From Diphasiastrum complanatum (taxonomy: Eukaryota > Streptophyta > Lycopodiopsida > Lycopodiales > Lycopodiaceae), in contig CM055097.1 of NCBI GenBank assembly GCA_029204225.1, positions 55,859,793-55,923,792 of the forward strand: 64,000 nt of DNA, read 5' to 3'. The notes under the pieces are model-generated. The model was not told where the DNA came from. It searched no databases and worked only from the letters and a program-made list of their open reading frames with translations. Below, one piece after another: positions 10,614 through 19,530 of this stretch. A program made the translations under genes and the position numbers. Each line of letters begins with the position of its first letter. Positions within the stretch are counted from its first letter, which is position 1.

Positions 10614-11246
10614 CTAGTTTTTCTTCTTTCCTTTCGTGAAGAGAGCCTTCTCTTGATCACTGCTTACCTCTCCTTCGTCTCTCATCAGTCTCTCATCAGC
10701 GACAAGACTGACTGCTTTGTTGAATGCCATATCTGGTAGACTCAGTTTGAGCACTCTCAGCGGCTGATAGGACGTCGGTAGAGATTTCATGAAGTACATC
10801 AGCCGTTGTGGTGCTGGGACCTGGTGCTCCTGTCCTGATGCAGCGAGTTGAGCGAAGATCGTTCTGATCTTCTCAACGTGCTGATCCAACTGGTTGTCAT
10901 CCCATTGTATGGATTGCAGCTGATTGTGAAGGTGCATGACTGAAGTTGCAGTCCTCACTTCATACTTCTGTTTCAATCTTTCCCACGCTGCATGGCTGCT
11001 TTCGTAGTCTTCAATCTGCATGAATAAATATTCATTTATGGATGAAATGATGATCGCCATTGCGCGCTCATCTTTTCTAATCCATTCAGCTCTCCTCGTG
11101 TATCCCTCTAGAGGCTGCACCTCTGAGAGTTCGGTCACCGACCAGATGCCTTCGCCCTTCAGAAGTGTTTTGATTTTAAATTTCCAGATTCTGTAATTTG
11201 TGCCATCAAGACTGATTGCTACTCTTTTCTGGATCGTTGTAGCCAT
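10614..11246 (-). CDS. Copia B gag (capsid region), open frame
   Basis: A 210-codon frame from ATG at 11246 that encodes a complete Copia gag/UBN2 region: N-terminal ISLDGTNYRIWKFKIKTLL, then WERLKQKYEV, HLHNQLQSIQWDDN, MYFMKSLPTSYQPLR and a basic C-terminus (FTKGKKKN). It starts 54 bases inside the primer site, the usual position, and ends at a stop just before the zinc knuckles. It is the best-preserved gag in the window. With the downstream pol deleted it could at most make a capsid fragment. Confidence 0.82.
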   Translation of the reverse strand: MATTIQKRVAISLDGTNYRIWKFKIKTLLKGEGIWSVTELSEVQPLEGYTRRAEWIRKDERAMAIIISSINEYLFMQIEDYESSHAAWERLKQKYEVRTATSVMHLHNQLQSIQWDDNQLDQHVEKIRTIFAQLAASGQEHQVPAPQRLMYFMKSLPTSYQPLRVLKLSLPDMAFNKAVSLVADERLMRDEGEVSSDQEKALFTKGKKKN

Positions 11247-11299
11247 ATTGTGTTGCCTAGGAGAATCGCTGCTGGGATATCAATAGTGAGAACTTGTGA

Positions 11300-11311
11300 G
11301 CTGTGATACCA
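11300..11311 (-). promoter_or_regulatory. Copia B primer binding site
   Basis: Reverse complement reads TGGTATCACAGC, a Met-tRNA-type Copia primer site, directly abutting the LTR edge at 11312. Confidence 0.85.
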
Positions 11312-12143
11312 TGTCATGGAAGCGAAGACACTGTTCAGTGTCACAAAAGCAAAACTGTTTCTTTTTTGTTTTCGTCTTCGTATTCGCAAATGATTTTGTG
11401 TCTTTAAATATTCTTTTGCACAGAAGCTTCACAGAATCCTAGATACGCAGTTGCACATCACAGAATACATTTTATTCTAGCAATCAAGACACACAGCACA
11501 AGACAAGGAGATGCACAAAAATAGAGTGACTGTATTATCAGTTTAATTTTTGAGCAAGATTGTCAGTGTCTCGCTCATTGGCGGAATGACACTCTGCTCT
11601 TTCGCTGTGTTCTGCTCGTTGGTAGTCTTTCATGCACAGCTCTATTGTTTCTAGTAATTTTCCTTCTGCTCTACTCGCTACGTCTCTCTCTCTCTCTCTG
11701 TCTCTTACAGTTACTCTGTCTATTCAGATATCTCTTCATAATCTAGAGAGGATAGTTTATACCTCCTTGGTGTGGAGTTTACAAGATGCCTAAACGCAGA
11801 AATCACAAGACTAGTCAACCCTAATCAACTAATTAGTTAGTCTCCGTCGTTGCCTCTCGTTTCACCTGGGCGTGAAGTCTACGACTCCAAGCCCATTGAG
11901 CTACTAGCAGACAACGCAAAAGGTTCTCATTTCGTTTGTTTCGTTTGCTTTCGTTCTTTTCGTTTCTTTTGTAACTTTTCGTTTTGCGTCCCTTTGCAGT
12001 TTGCGGTCCTAGAGGTATGCTTACGATTCGCGAATCGTTCGTGTTTCGAGTCAAGGGACGTTGACCTTCACGAATTGTTTTCGTTCGACCTTCGCTTCGT
12101 GTTCATGTTGCGGCAAAGTTGTAGGAGTTCACCATTTCTGACA
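11312..12143 (-). repeat. Copia B 5' LTR, complete
   Basis: An 832-bp LTR starting TGTCATGGAAGC and ending TCTGACA in plus orientation. It is the reference copy for the truncated LTR at 7438-8131. It has pyrimidine-rich tracts near 11680-11720 and several TTCGTTT motifs near 11920-11980. Confidence 0.9.
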
Positions 12144-12627
12144 TTCTGTGACAACTGTACATAGTGTATACTGTCAATGTTGCTAAATTTGTTGTTAGCA
12201 AATTGACCATTTTGCTCACAACAACATTGTTGCTAGTTTCACCAACTTGAGAGTTGTCATTGCTTCTTTAATGTTGACGTGAACGAGGGCGTTGCAAATT
12301 CTCTCACTTTGCTTTATAAGGGAAGTGGCTTTCTCTCACTTCGCAAATTTGGGAAGTGGCTGGGAACGTTCTTCGTTTAAAGTAGATGAACTTCGGCATT
12401 TTTCTCTCTCTTCGGGATTTTGCGAAAAGGTGAAGGTGCCCTTAAAAAGGGGAGTGTGTCTTTAAAATAGTTCAACATGAAAAATGGATAACCTTCGGGA
12501 ATTTTCTCTCTCTTCGCGAACAAAGTTGAAGGTGTTAAAAAATATTTGAACTTTTGAACTATCATGAACATTTCGCGAAAAATTTGAGGGTGTTTAAAAT
12601 AGTTGAACTTTTGGACTGTCGCGAACA
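12144..12627 (-). repeat. Copia A 5' LTR, second piece
   Basis: Starts with the second TTCTG duplication copy and continues TGACAACTGTACATAGTGTA, exactly as the other LTR does at 2640. Matching continues through TTGCAAATTCTCTCACTTTG to 12521. The right end is not fixed; GCGAACA at 12621-12627 is a plausible CA terminus. Confidence 0.75.
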
Positions 12628-13032
12628 TAGTTCATTTCTGCAGACTGTCTTGAAAACAATGTAAATCTACAGACTTGTTCTAAATGCAAGTTTGAAGTCC
12701 TTAAAGATGGCCAAGTCTTCAATGACTTTGAGTTATTAAACTTAACATTTGAACTTAATATTATGATGGGATTGGTTACCCTTTGCTGGCGATCAGCCGG
12801 AAGTCCGTTGTAGACATTCTTCAAGTAATTGGCTGTCTAAGTTATCATTCACAAAGGAGGCAAATGTGGGCTTAATTTCCAATAGAATGTGCAAGAGATT
12901 GAACTTGGTTCTGCATGTCAAAATATGGCCTTGATCTTGGTTCCTCACGTAGCATAATGTAGGTTTCTTGTTGACATCCAAAATATCATAAAGGTAATCA
13001 AGCTCACAATTGTTCATGTTTGTGTACTTCAA
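12594..13032 (-). pseudogene. Unidentified protein-coding fragment
   Basis: Two overlapping minus-strand frames look like real protein. 13032-12793 includes KPTLCYVRNQDQGHILTC, LLHILLEIKPTFASFVND and LDSQLLEECL. The frame ending at 12594 takes over with LKNVYNGLPADRQQRV and TNPIIIL. One frameshift near 12815 would join them. I do not recognise the family. The fragment abuts the inferred right end of Copia A. It may be an exon of a host gene broken by A, or part of another transposon. There is no start codon context worth trusting. Confidence 0.35.
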
Positions 13033-13119
13033 AAATTACGGAATATCCTTTGGTGCATTGGGATATCATTCGAAAATTGGCTTTTGGTTGGACTCTCATC
13101 TCTCTCTACTTATACATGC

Positions 13120-13122
<3 letters not shown>

Positions 13123-13164
<42 letters not shown>
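13123..13164. repeat. (TG)n microsatellite
   Basis: Twenty-one TG units, followed by a short (CA)n run at 13167-13174 that could pair with them. Confidence 0.95.
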
Positions 13165-13165
<1 letters not shown>

Positions 13166-13803
13166 ACACACACAAGCACATATATTACAAATATGTTTGA
13201 AACTTACATTTTACCAAAATAATAGATTTTCATTAGTTTATGCAACAAGATAGAATTATCAATTTTGAACTACAAGATTTTTCTCCTAGAGAGGTCAATA
13301 TAACATGATGGCATTGAGATAACGACCAACAAAGTTGAAATCTAAGAAAATATATGAGTAGGAGTTATTAGTTAGAAACTAGCTGTAAAAGTTGACAAAC
13401 TCAAAACAAGTTATTGCTTGTTTGCAAGCTCCTAAATCTCCAACAACCCTACAAAAAATGACCTTGTTTGACTTGAGTAATGTAAGAACACAAGATTTAT
13501 GTGGCCTCGAGGACAAATTGACAAACTTTAGAAGCTGTCAAATTGAGGTGATGCAATGTTTTTAATGATAACTGAGGTTGGCAGCCTTGTTGCACATCTG
13601 GCTGGTGAAAATGTCAAAAAACATCTATTTTAGAATTATTTAAGAAAATAAACAAACAAAAATATTACAGGTCCACTAGATGTGCAGTTCAACAATAGGT
13701 CCACTTCAACGAATATTTTTTTTGGAAAGGTACAAATTTGAAATATTGCAAGTAGATACAAAAAAGAAAACGATTGCTAAAAAAATAACCGAGGGATGAT
13801 GAT
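13165..13803. other. AT-rich interval without a recognisable feature
   Basis: No long open frame, LTR edge or repeat could be supported here. Confidence 0.5.
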
Positions 13804-14127
13804 TTGAAATTACAGGATGTAGATGTTTTGGCTTTTAATTTTGAGTTTACAATGACTAATTATCTACAAAAGTCAACTATAGCCATATTGAAAGAGCAAC
13901 TTGGATTAATGAGACAACTATCATCCTCAACTTGTCAACAACATAGCAAAGTTGACTTACAAGGTTTCTTATCAACATTGGACGCGGATTTTAAGGAAGA
14001 TATGTCAGTCGACTTTGATGAAGAAGATGGGTCTTTCACCTCATCATCTAAAAATGAAAGTGTTCAAAATATGTCAATTTATGAACTGAGAGGCATCAGT
14101 GAAAATTCCTTAAAAAATGTACTTTGA
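13804..14127 (+). CDS. Hypothetical short open frame
   Basis: A 107-codon frame with even composition: hydrophobic/charged first half (TMTNYLQKSTIAILKEQL), an acidic middle (VDFDEEDGSFTSSS) and a C-terminus NMSIYELRGISENSL. It could be an exon of an unrecognised transposon or host gene, since a splice acceptor-like TTACAG precedes it. No family motif is visible. No neighbouring exon can be linked to it with confidence. Confidence 0.2.
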   Translation: MKLQDVDVLAFNFEFTMTNYLQKSTIAILKEQLGLMRQLSSSTCQQHSKVDLQGFLSTLDADFKEDMSVDFDEEDGSFTSSSKNESVQNMSIYELRGISENSLKNVL

Positions 14128-14727
14128 AAAAAGAATACGTAAATATAATTTAAGCCCTTTTGTATTTTAATGGCATTTGAACTTTCAAAAATTCATGTAT
14201 TGTCTTGAAATGTTATATCATATGTAATTATGATGGTTTTATGAGGTTTGCAAGAAAAAACTTGGAGTGCTTTATTAAAAATAGGCACGTTTTGATAGTT
14301 TTTAAACATTAGAGGAGTTCAAAGCACCAAAAGGGTTGTTTGTCAAGATGCTTTTATTGACTATTCAACTATTCAATGTACATGTGGCCCGATAAGGTTT
14401 TTACACCTATGAAGGAATGTAACGTTGTTTGTCGGTCTGAAAATTTTTGGAGTTTTCCAGTAATTAATATTTTGAACATTTCGAAACTCCCGCTGGGCAG
14501 GGTCTAGAGTTGTGATTTGACAATACTTGCTACCCGCAAGACTCCTAACCCGAATCATAAAAATTATGGTTAGTAGTAATATCTTCTGAGGAAAGCATAG
14601 TTAAACAGACTTACATGTTTTAAAGAGGGCCAACTTACAAGAAGCTGCAAAACATCATCTACAACAACATCAGCCATTAAACTATGGATGAGTAGAACAA
14701 CAATAGATTTTCTAGACATTTTTTATA

Positions 14728-15527
14728 TTTTTATAGAATCATAATCAAGATGTGATCATTCCAATGAATTCTACATGAAGAGTAGATCATTTTTGCTTTT
14801 TACCTCATCTCCATCTGAGTTCAAATAAGAAAGTTATGGCTAATCAAATATTTTGATGATGTGGCATATCGCCATGAGGCGAGAATAGACCAGTCTTTTT
14901 TACCAGATTGCAGATCTTTGTGTGATGGAGATATTCCAATGGATTCTACACGAAGAGTAGATCATTTTTGCTTTTTACTTCATCTCCATCCGAGTTCAAA
15001 TAAGAAAGTTATGGCTAATCAAAGATTTTGATGTTGTGGCATATCGCCATGACGCGAGAATAGACAAGTTTTTTTTACCAGAATGTAGATCCTCGCATGG
15101 TGGAGATATTCCACATCATCAAATGCCACATCATTAAATAATATGAATGCCACATCATCAAACGCTTATCTTGTACTATAAATCTTTGATCTACCATAGC
15201 TTTCTTATCTGAACTTTGATAGAGATGAGGTCAAAAGCAAAATTGATCTACTCTTTGCATAGAATATGATGATGTGGCATATCACCATGACGTGAGAATA
15301 GACAAGTTTTTTTTTCACCAAAATGTAGATCCTCGCGTGGTGGAGATATTCCACATAATCAAGTGTCGCGTCATCAAAAGCTTACCTTGTACTATGAATC
15401 TTTGATCTACCATAACTTTCTTATCTAAACTCTCATAGAGATGAAGCCAAAAGAAAAATTGATCTACTCTTTGCATAGAATATGATGGAATGTTTGTATC
15501 TTGCTTATGATTCTATAAAAATTAAGA
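14728..15527. repeat. Fold-back (hairpin) repeat with internal tandem units
   Basis: The outer arms 14728-14850 and 15527-15400 are imperfect reverse complements (left TTTTATAGAATCATAATCAA, right TATGATTCTATAAAA). Inside, a 175-bp unit is repeated directly (GAAGAGTAGATC at 14777 and 14952). The same segment occurs twice in inverse orientation (15184-15262 and about 15400-15478). The phrase GTGGCATATCGCCATGA occurs near 14859, 15034 and, with changes, 15272. The whole could fold into a long stem with internal loops. It looks like a non-autonomous fold-back or MITE-like element. No coding frame and no certain target duplication were found. Confidence 0.7.
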
Positions 15528-16459
15528 GCTTGCGTTTTCATTTCATAATTGAGTTCTTTTTAATTTGCATTTTCAAATTTGAAAAAAAGTAAAGCAAAGT
15601 TCAGACTCAACTTCAAGTCCTCCCTTATTTTAATAGTTTAAGGGAAGAGGATTTGAACCTCTACAAGATTAAGCCTTGTCTTCCATACCCTTAATTCTAC
15701 ACAAAGGGGTGGTTAATCTAATAACAGAGGGAACATCTTACTCAACCAAGAAGCTGGAAACATCAGTACATTATCTACAGCAATATTAACTATTAATCTA
15801 AGGGAGAGTAGAATAATAATAAACTTGAACTCTGCAAAAAGCAATCACAGCACCTACAAGAACAAGACATATAGCATCAATAAAAAGCTGCAAAAGGAGC
15901 CCACATTGCTAAAACTTCCTTACAAAGCTCCTCGAAGTCATTCTCAGGATGACTCACAAGTATTCGACAAGTTGACATGCAAATTAGTGTGACAACATGA
16001 CCGGAGAAATCTAAAAGACTAGAGGTTCTATTTATGTAAAACTTTGATCATTTACACATGAAATTTTGGAGGAAATTTTCTCTTGCTTGTGGCGCGTGCT
16101 TTGTTTCTTGGCAGCGTGCTTTGTTTCATGCGCACTATCAATATACTTCAAAAAATGAGCCATCCACACAACTTAGACGGTGGGCAGCACCGGAAACTAA
16201 GAAAACAAGAAAAAATTCCGGTCATTTTATCATTCTCTCTCTAACATTCTCTTACTAAGGCACAATTTCTTATACGGCCCTTTCGGAATCGAAAACTCCT
16301 CTAATGAGAATATAATTTAGTAAATCCCTTAAAAAAAAACCATGATTTTGGCCTAAAACTAGGACCACTAAAAAATACCAAAAAAGATTACTCTTTTTTA
16401 GGTCAAAGTCCCTATACAAATGTCATCGCGTTCATGGTTGTTTCTAAACTCAAACTCAT

Positions 16460-16461
<2 letters not shown>
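15528..16461. other. AT-rich interval without a recognisable feature
   Basis: Only short frames are present, none with recognisable motifs. Confidence 0.5.

Positions 16462-16509
<48 letters not shown>
16462..16509. repeat. (TA)n microsatellite
   Basis: Twenty-four TA units, ending 42 bases before the inferred CACTA exon start at 16552. Confidence 0.95.
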
Positions 16510-16512
<3 letters not shown>

Positions 16513-16551
16513 CCAGATATTACTTGATATATACATTTTTCAATCTGGCAG

Positions 16552-17345
16552 TATAAGCAACATACTGCTCTTTGGTCTGGTGGGCAACACTTTCGCATTG
16601 AATGACATTCGAATGTGGGGTGATGACAATTTTTCACCAAGCCAATCACAGTAGTGCAAGGGATATCAATCTGGTTGAAAGTGACTTTGCTTATGCTAGA
16701 ACCATACAAGAGATATTGAAAGTTGACTATAGATCTTTCAAGATCTTTTTGTTCGATGTTAAATGGTTTCAAATAGAATGTTGAGGGCCACATGCAACTA
16801 TGGAATTGGATTCAAATGGTCTATTTGCTCTTGATTCAACAAAGATTCTTTTCTCTATCAATGAAAGATTGGTCTTACCAAGTCATTGTCAGCATGTAAT
16901 TATAATAATCGTTGGTACTTCTAAGTCAGTTGTTGAGCACACTACTCATTTATATCATTTGCATGTACACATATAGCCCTTTATCTTGATCCATCCAATA
17001 CAAGGTGGCTATTTGTCATGCAAACCAAGAAAAGAAAATAGATATTTTTTGAAAGTATCAAGCTCGAAGATGCAACAACAAAAAACCATGATGAAGAAGA
17101 AGAAAGCAATCGCGATATGGAAAATCATACAAAAGAGAATCCACGTAATGAAGAAGATGAAACAAGTAATTATTTCATGGAGCCAAACGAGCATGATGAT
17201 TGGGATGTCAATGACAATGACATAAGAGTTGAAAGTAAAATCAATGAAGAGATTCATTCAACAAATGGTCCTAATACAAAATACTGGCTCCAATCTACCC
17301 CAAAAATTATTAAAGTTATATGTCATGCAATTAAATACATATGAA
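16552..17345 (+). pseudogene. CACTA transposase (TNP2-like) C-terminal fragment, DUF4216 region
   Basis: After a CTGGCAG acceptor the plus strand reads YKQHTALWSGGQHFRIE, a stop, then VGVMTIFHQANHSS and IQEILKVDYRSFKIFLFDVK. This is the DUF4216 pattern of En/Spm TNP2 proteins (GQHFRIE, a GVM segment, then I.E.DY..F.V.LFD). The related exon at 42549-42874 begins with the matching YTSYTAMWAYGHHYRVER. The tail at 16984-17345 keeps a DPSNTRWLFV-like end and an acidic stretch (NEEDETSNYF). In-frame stops and the absence of the transposase core show that it is a fragment. Confidence 0.7.
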
Positions 17346-17649
17346 AGACACTTTACAAATGACAAAACAACCATACATAAATGGTCCAAGACCAAAGATA
17401 ATCCAATTACATAAATAGTCAAATCTCGCGAATATACATAAACTTCATCAATAAATGCACGTACATATGTATCGACTAGAATGATAACACTAGCAACATC
17501 AGTATCTATACATATGGATCAACTAGCTATAGAGTAAAAAAAACTAGCTAGATCCAGCTGAGCCATCCTCACCCTGGCCATTTGATGGGGACTATTGTAC
17601 ATGCGTGCACAACAAACATGAATTACTGTTGTGAAAAATGTGGTGAGAG

Positions 17650-18640
17650 TCAAAGAGACTAATCAATGTATATAACTTAAAATCTATTTTGAAGCCATAC
17701 CTCAAAAGCAACATTCCCATTTATCCTCACTCCTTGCCTTTCCAATAACTCGAGTAATGCTTGTGTGTACGCATACATGTACTCATCATGGGTGGGAGAC
17801 CACCCTACAACGGATTTTTGCATAAACATACAAATCTGTGATCGTACTAAACAAGTTACTAATCTAGGATGTGCAAAAAAAAAATCCAAAAATAAAATGG
17901 CAAGTCAAATTCAACTTATGGGTATGAGATAGACTTACGAGATGGGCATGAAGCTATCCCTCGCCGCCACTGCCCAAGTTAGAAGGCCCTGTAGTCTCCA
18001 ATCGAACTTTTGCTGCCTCTCTTTGTTGTTTGAATCGATCTGGATTTTCTTGGAATTCCTTCTTAGCATATTTCCAGTCTACCTTCTCCACATGGTAAGG
18101 TCTATGTCTATTAGCTCTCACCACATCTCAGATCTCCAATTTGCGGTGGCTCATCACAACTTCCATGCGTTTCACCATCCATTTTCGTTTAAATTCCATA
18201 TTGTGGGAGGGGACTGGGAACTCTCTGCGCAACTGATCAACCACACGATTCTTGCAAGAATCGTTGACGTCGTCCCAGTCATGAAATATGTCCCGGGCGG
18301 AGACGATATACATGAGCTCCCTCATGCGAGTGATGACCAGCTTTCCATGGGCATTCTCAATTATGCGACCCTCCTTGCCTATGTCATTCGACGACAAAAT
18401 GGTAGTTGGTGGAGAGGTGGCAACGAGAGTGTCAAGGGGGTGGCCTCAGGCGGAGGAGAAGTGTCACAAATGGGAGAACACTGGGGAGGGGGGGGGAGTA
18501 ACTGGGGGGTGTGGGATGGAAGAGTATTGGAGAGGGTAGTAAGCGGGGGGAGCCACGATCGGGATGGGAGAATAGCCAACAAGAGTCCAAATCATCTTGT
18601 TACGAAACACTTGATACACTAGAACGGAAGAATTGGAGAT
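17650..18640 (-). pseudogene. CACTA-associated second gene (plant transposase, TNPA-like position)
   Basis: Minus-strand pieces in order: Pro/Ser-rich N-terminus (18582-18379), IFHDWDDVNDSCKNRVVDQL and REFPVPSHNMEFKRKWMVKR (18397-18128), VDWKYAKKEFQENPDRFKQQ and TTGPSNLGSGGEG (about 18090-17960), and SVVGWSPTHDEYMYAYTQAL with ERQGVRINGNVAFEV (17889-17677). This pattern resembles the plant En/Spm-type accessory transposase (Transposase_24-like). The family name is my inference from the pattern. Stops and frame changes show decay. Introns are likely between the last two blocks. It lies downstream of and convergent with the TNP2 fragment. Confidence 0.5.
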
Positions 18641-18974
18641 GTTGGCAATTGGGAGTCTATTGAGAGTTTAAAAAGGAATTTTTATGCTTTCCCTTTTCAA
18701 GGACAAAATTGTTTTTAAGGGAGGACAAATGTTAAGTCTCTAGATATGGACTTAACTAGCGGGGGGAGCCACAATCGGGATGGGAGAATAGCCAACAAGA
18801 GTCCAAATCACTGTTGTTACGAAACTTTTGATACACTAGAAAGGAAGAATTGGAGATGTTGGCAATTGGGAGTCTACTGAGAGTTTAAAAAGGAATTTTT
18901 ATGCTTTCCCTTTTTGAGGACAAAATTGTTCTTAAGGGAGGAAAAATGTTAAGTCCCTAGATATGGACTTAAAT
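18542..18974 (+). repeat. 216-bp tandem duplication across a polypurine tract/LTR edge
   Basis: Two units with the same start, AGCGGGGGGAGCCAC, at 18542 and 18758. Both contain GGAGATGTTGGCAATTGGGA, then TTTAAAAAGGAATTTTTATG, a TTAAGGGAGG purine tract and TGTTAAGTC. Each unit ends with the first bases of an LTR-like sequence. Only the second unit continues into a complete LTR. Confidence 0.85.
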
Positions 18975-19352
18975 GTGTTAGGGAAGCCTCGGTAGTGACG
19001 GAGGAAGTCTTGAGATGTTTGTCAAGGGACATTTCATGTTATACTTAAGATTAGGAGATTTTATGATAGGATGCTTAAGATTATACTTAAGATTAGGACA
19101 TTTCATGATAGGATGCATTATTAGAGCAACTACCTGAGAATCCTAAGGAGGAGAAGTCATGCATGGAAGATATCGACAAGGAGAGGCGGTTCTCCATTTG
19201 AGAGCTCATTCTAGTTTTTTGACTCTTAGGTTAGAGTTCAATGTGTACTCTTGTGAATTCCTTAATAGAGTAGGCTTCTCTCTAGCATGGGAGTGATTTC
19301 GTGTCGTTGTCTATCTCTCAGTTTTCGACTGGGGGGTTATGTGTTGCGGACA
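18947..19352 (+). repeat. LTR of a Gypsy-type element, element body missing
   Basis: Starts TGTTAAGTCCCTAGATATGG and ends GTTGCGGACA (TG...CA, 406 bp). A purine tract, AAGGGAGGAAAAA, immediately precedes it. The bases before it (TTGAGGACAAAATTGTTC) look like the 3' end of a Gypsy polyprotein. This makes it a 3' LTR of a plus-strand element. No pol lies upstream because CACTA-derived sequence is found there. The boundaries rest on this one copy. Confidence 0.5.
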
Positions 19353-19530
19353 TTTGTACAATTTGTTAACGAGACAGTGAAATTAAAGAATCCTTAATTG
19401 TCACTATAAACATTGCGGAATGACAACCTAGTGTTGCTAAAGCACCGTCAAGGGCATCGTTGACCTACACAAAGCATATACTTTACTGAATGTTAAAGTA
19501 TAGACATGAAAAATAGCACCTAAATGAAGA

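Larger units (their letters stand above)
7438..12143 (-). mobile_element. Copia element B, nested in Copia A's LTR
   Basis: Bounded by TG...CA ends (TGTCGCGGAAGC at 7438 and TCTGACA ending at 12143) and by a perfect 5-bp direct repeat TTCTG at 7433-7437 and 12144-12148. Removing the element restores a continuous match to the other LTR of A. It has LTRs at 7438-8131 (truncated) and 11312-12143, a primer site at 11300-11311, an intact gag frame, double zinc knuckles, protease, integrase and only the first part of RT. RNase H and most of RT are deleted, so it cannot be autonomous. Confidence 0.92.
1963..12627 (-). mobile_element. Copia element A, minus strand, interrupted by Copia B
   Basis: A Ty1/Copia LTR retrotransposon. 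Reading right to left it has a 5' LTR (two pieces, 6759-7437 and 12144 to about 12627), primer site 6752-6741, gag, protease, integrase, reverse transcriptase and RNase H, and a 3' LTR at 1963-2931. The domain order PR-IN-RT-RH defines Copia. The coding part is broken by many stops. The right boundary is inferred from a plausible GCGAACA end near 12627 and is uncertain, since the other LTR is truncated before that point. I could not find a matching target duplication. Copia B (7438-12143) sits inside the 5' LTR, so A is the older insertion. Confidence 0.8.

Noticed and set aside
1958-12900. GAATGTGC at 1955-1962 and 12886-12893 as target duplication of Copia A
   Set aside because: The right copy lies inside the continuous unidentified coding stretch and does not follow a CA end, so the match is probably chance.
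13123-13174. Cys-Val repeat protein across the TG tract
   Set aside because: Microsatellite translation.
14757-15500. Regularly spaced repeats as a CRISPR array
   Set aside because: Units are long, few, partly inverse and in a plant nuclear context; a fold-back element explains them.
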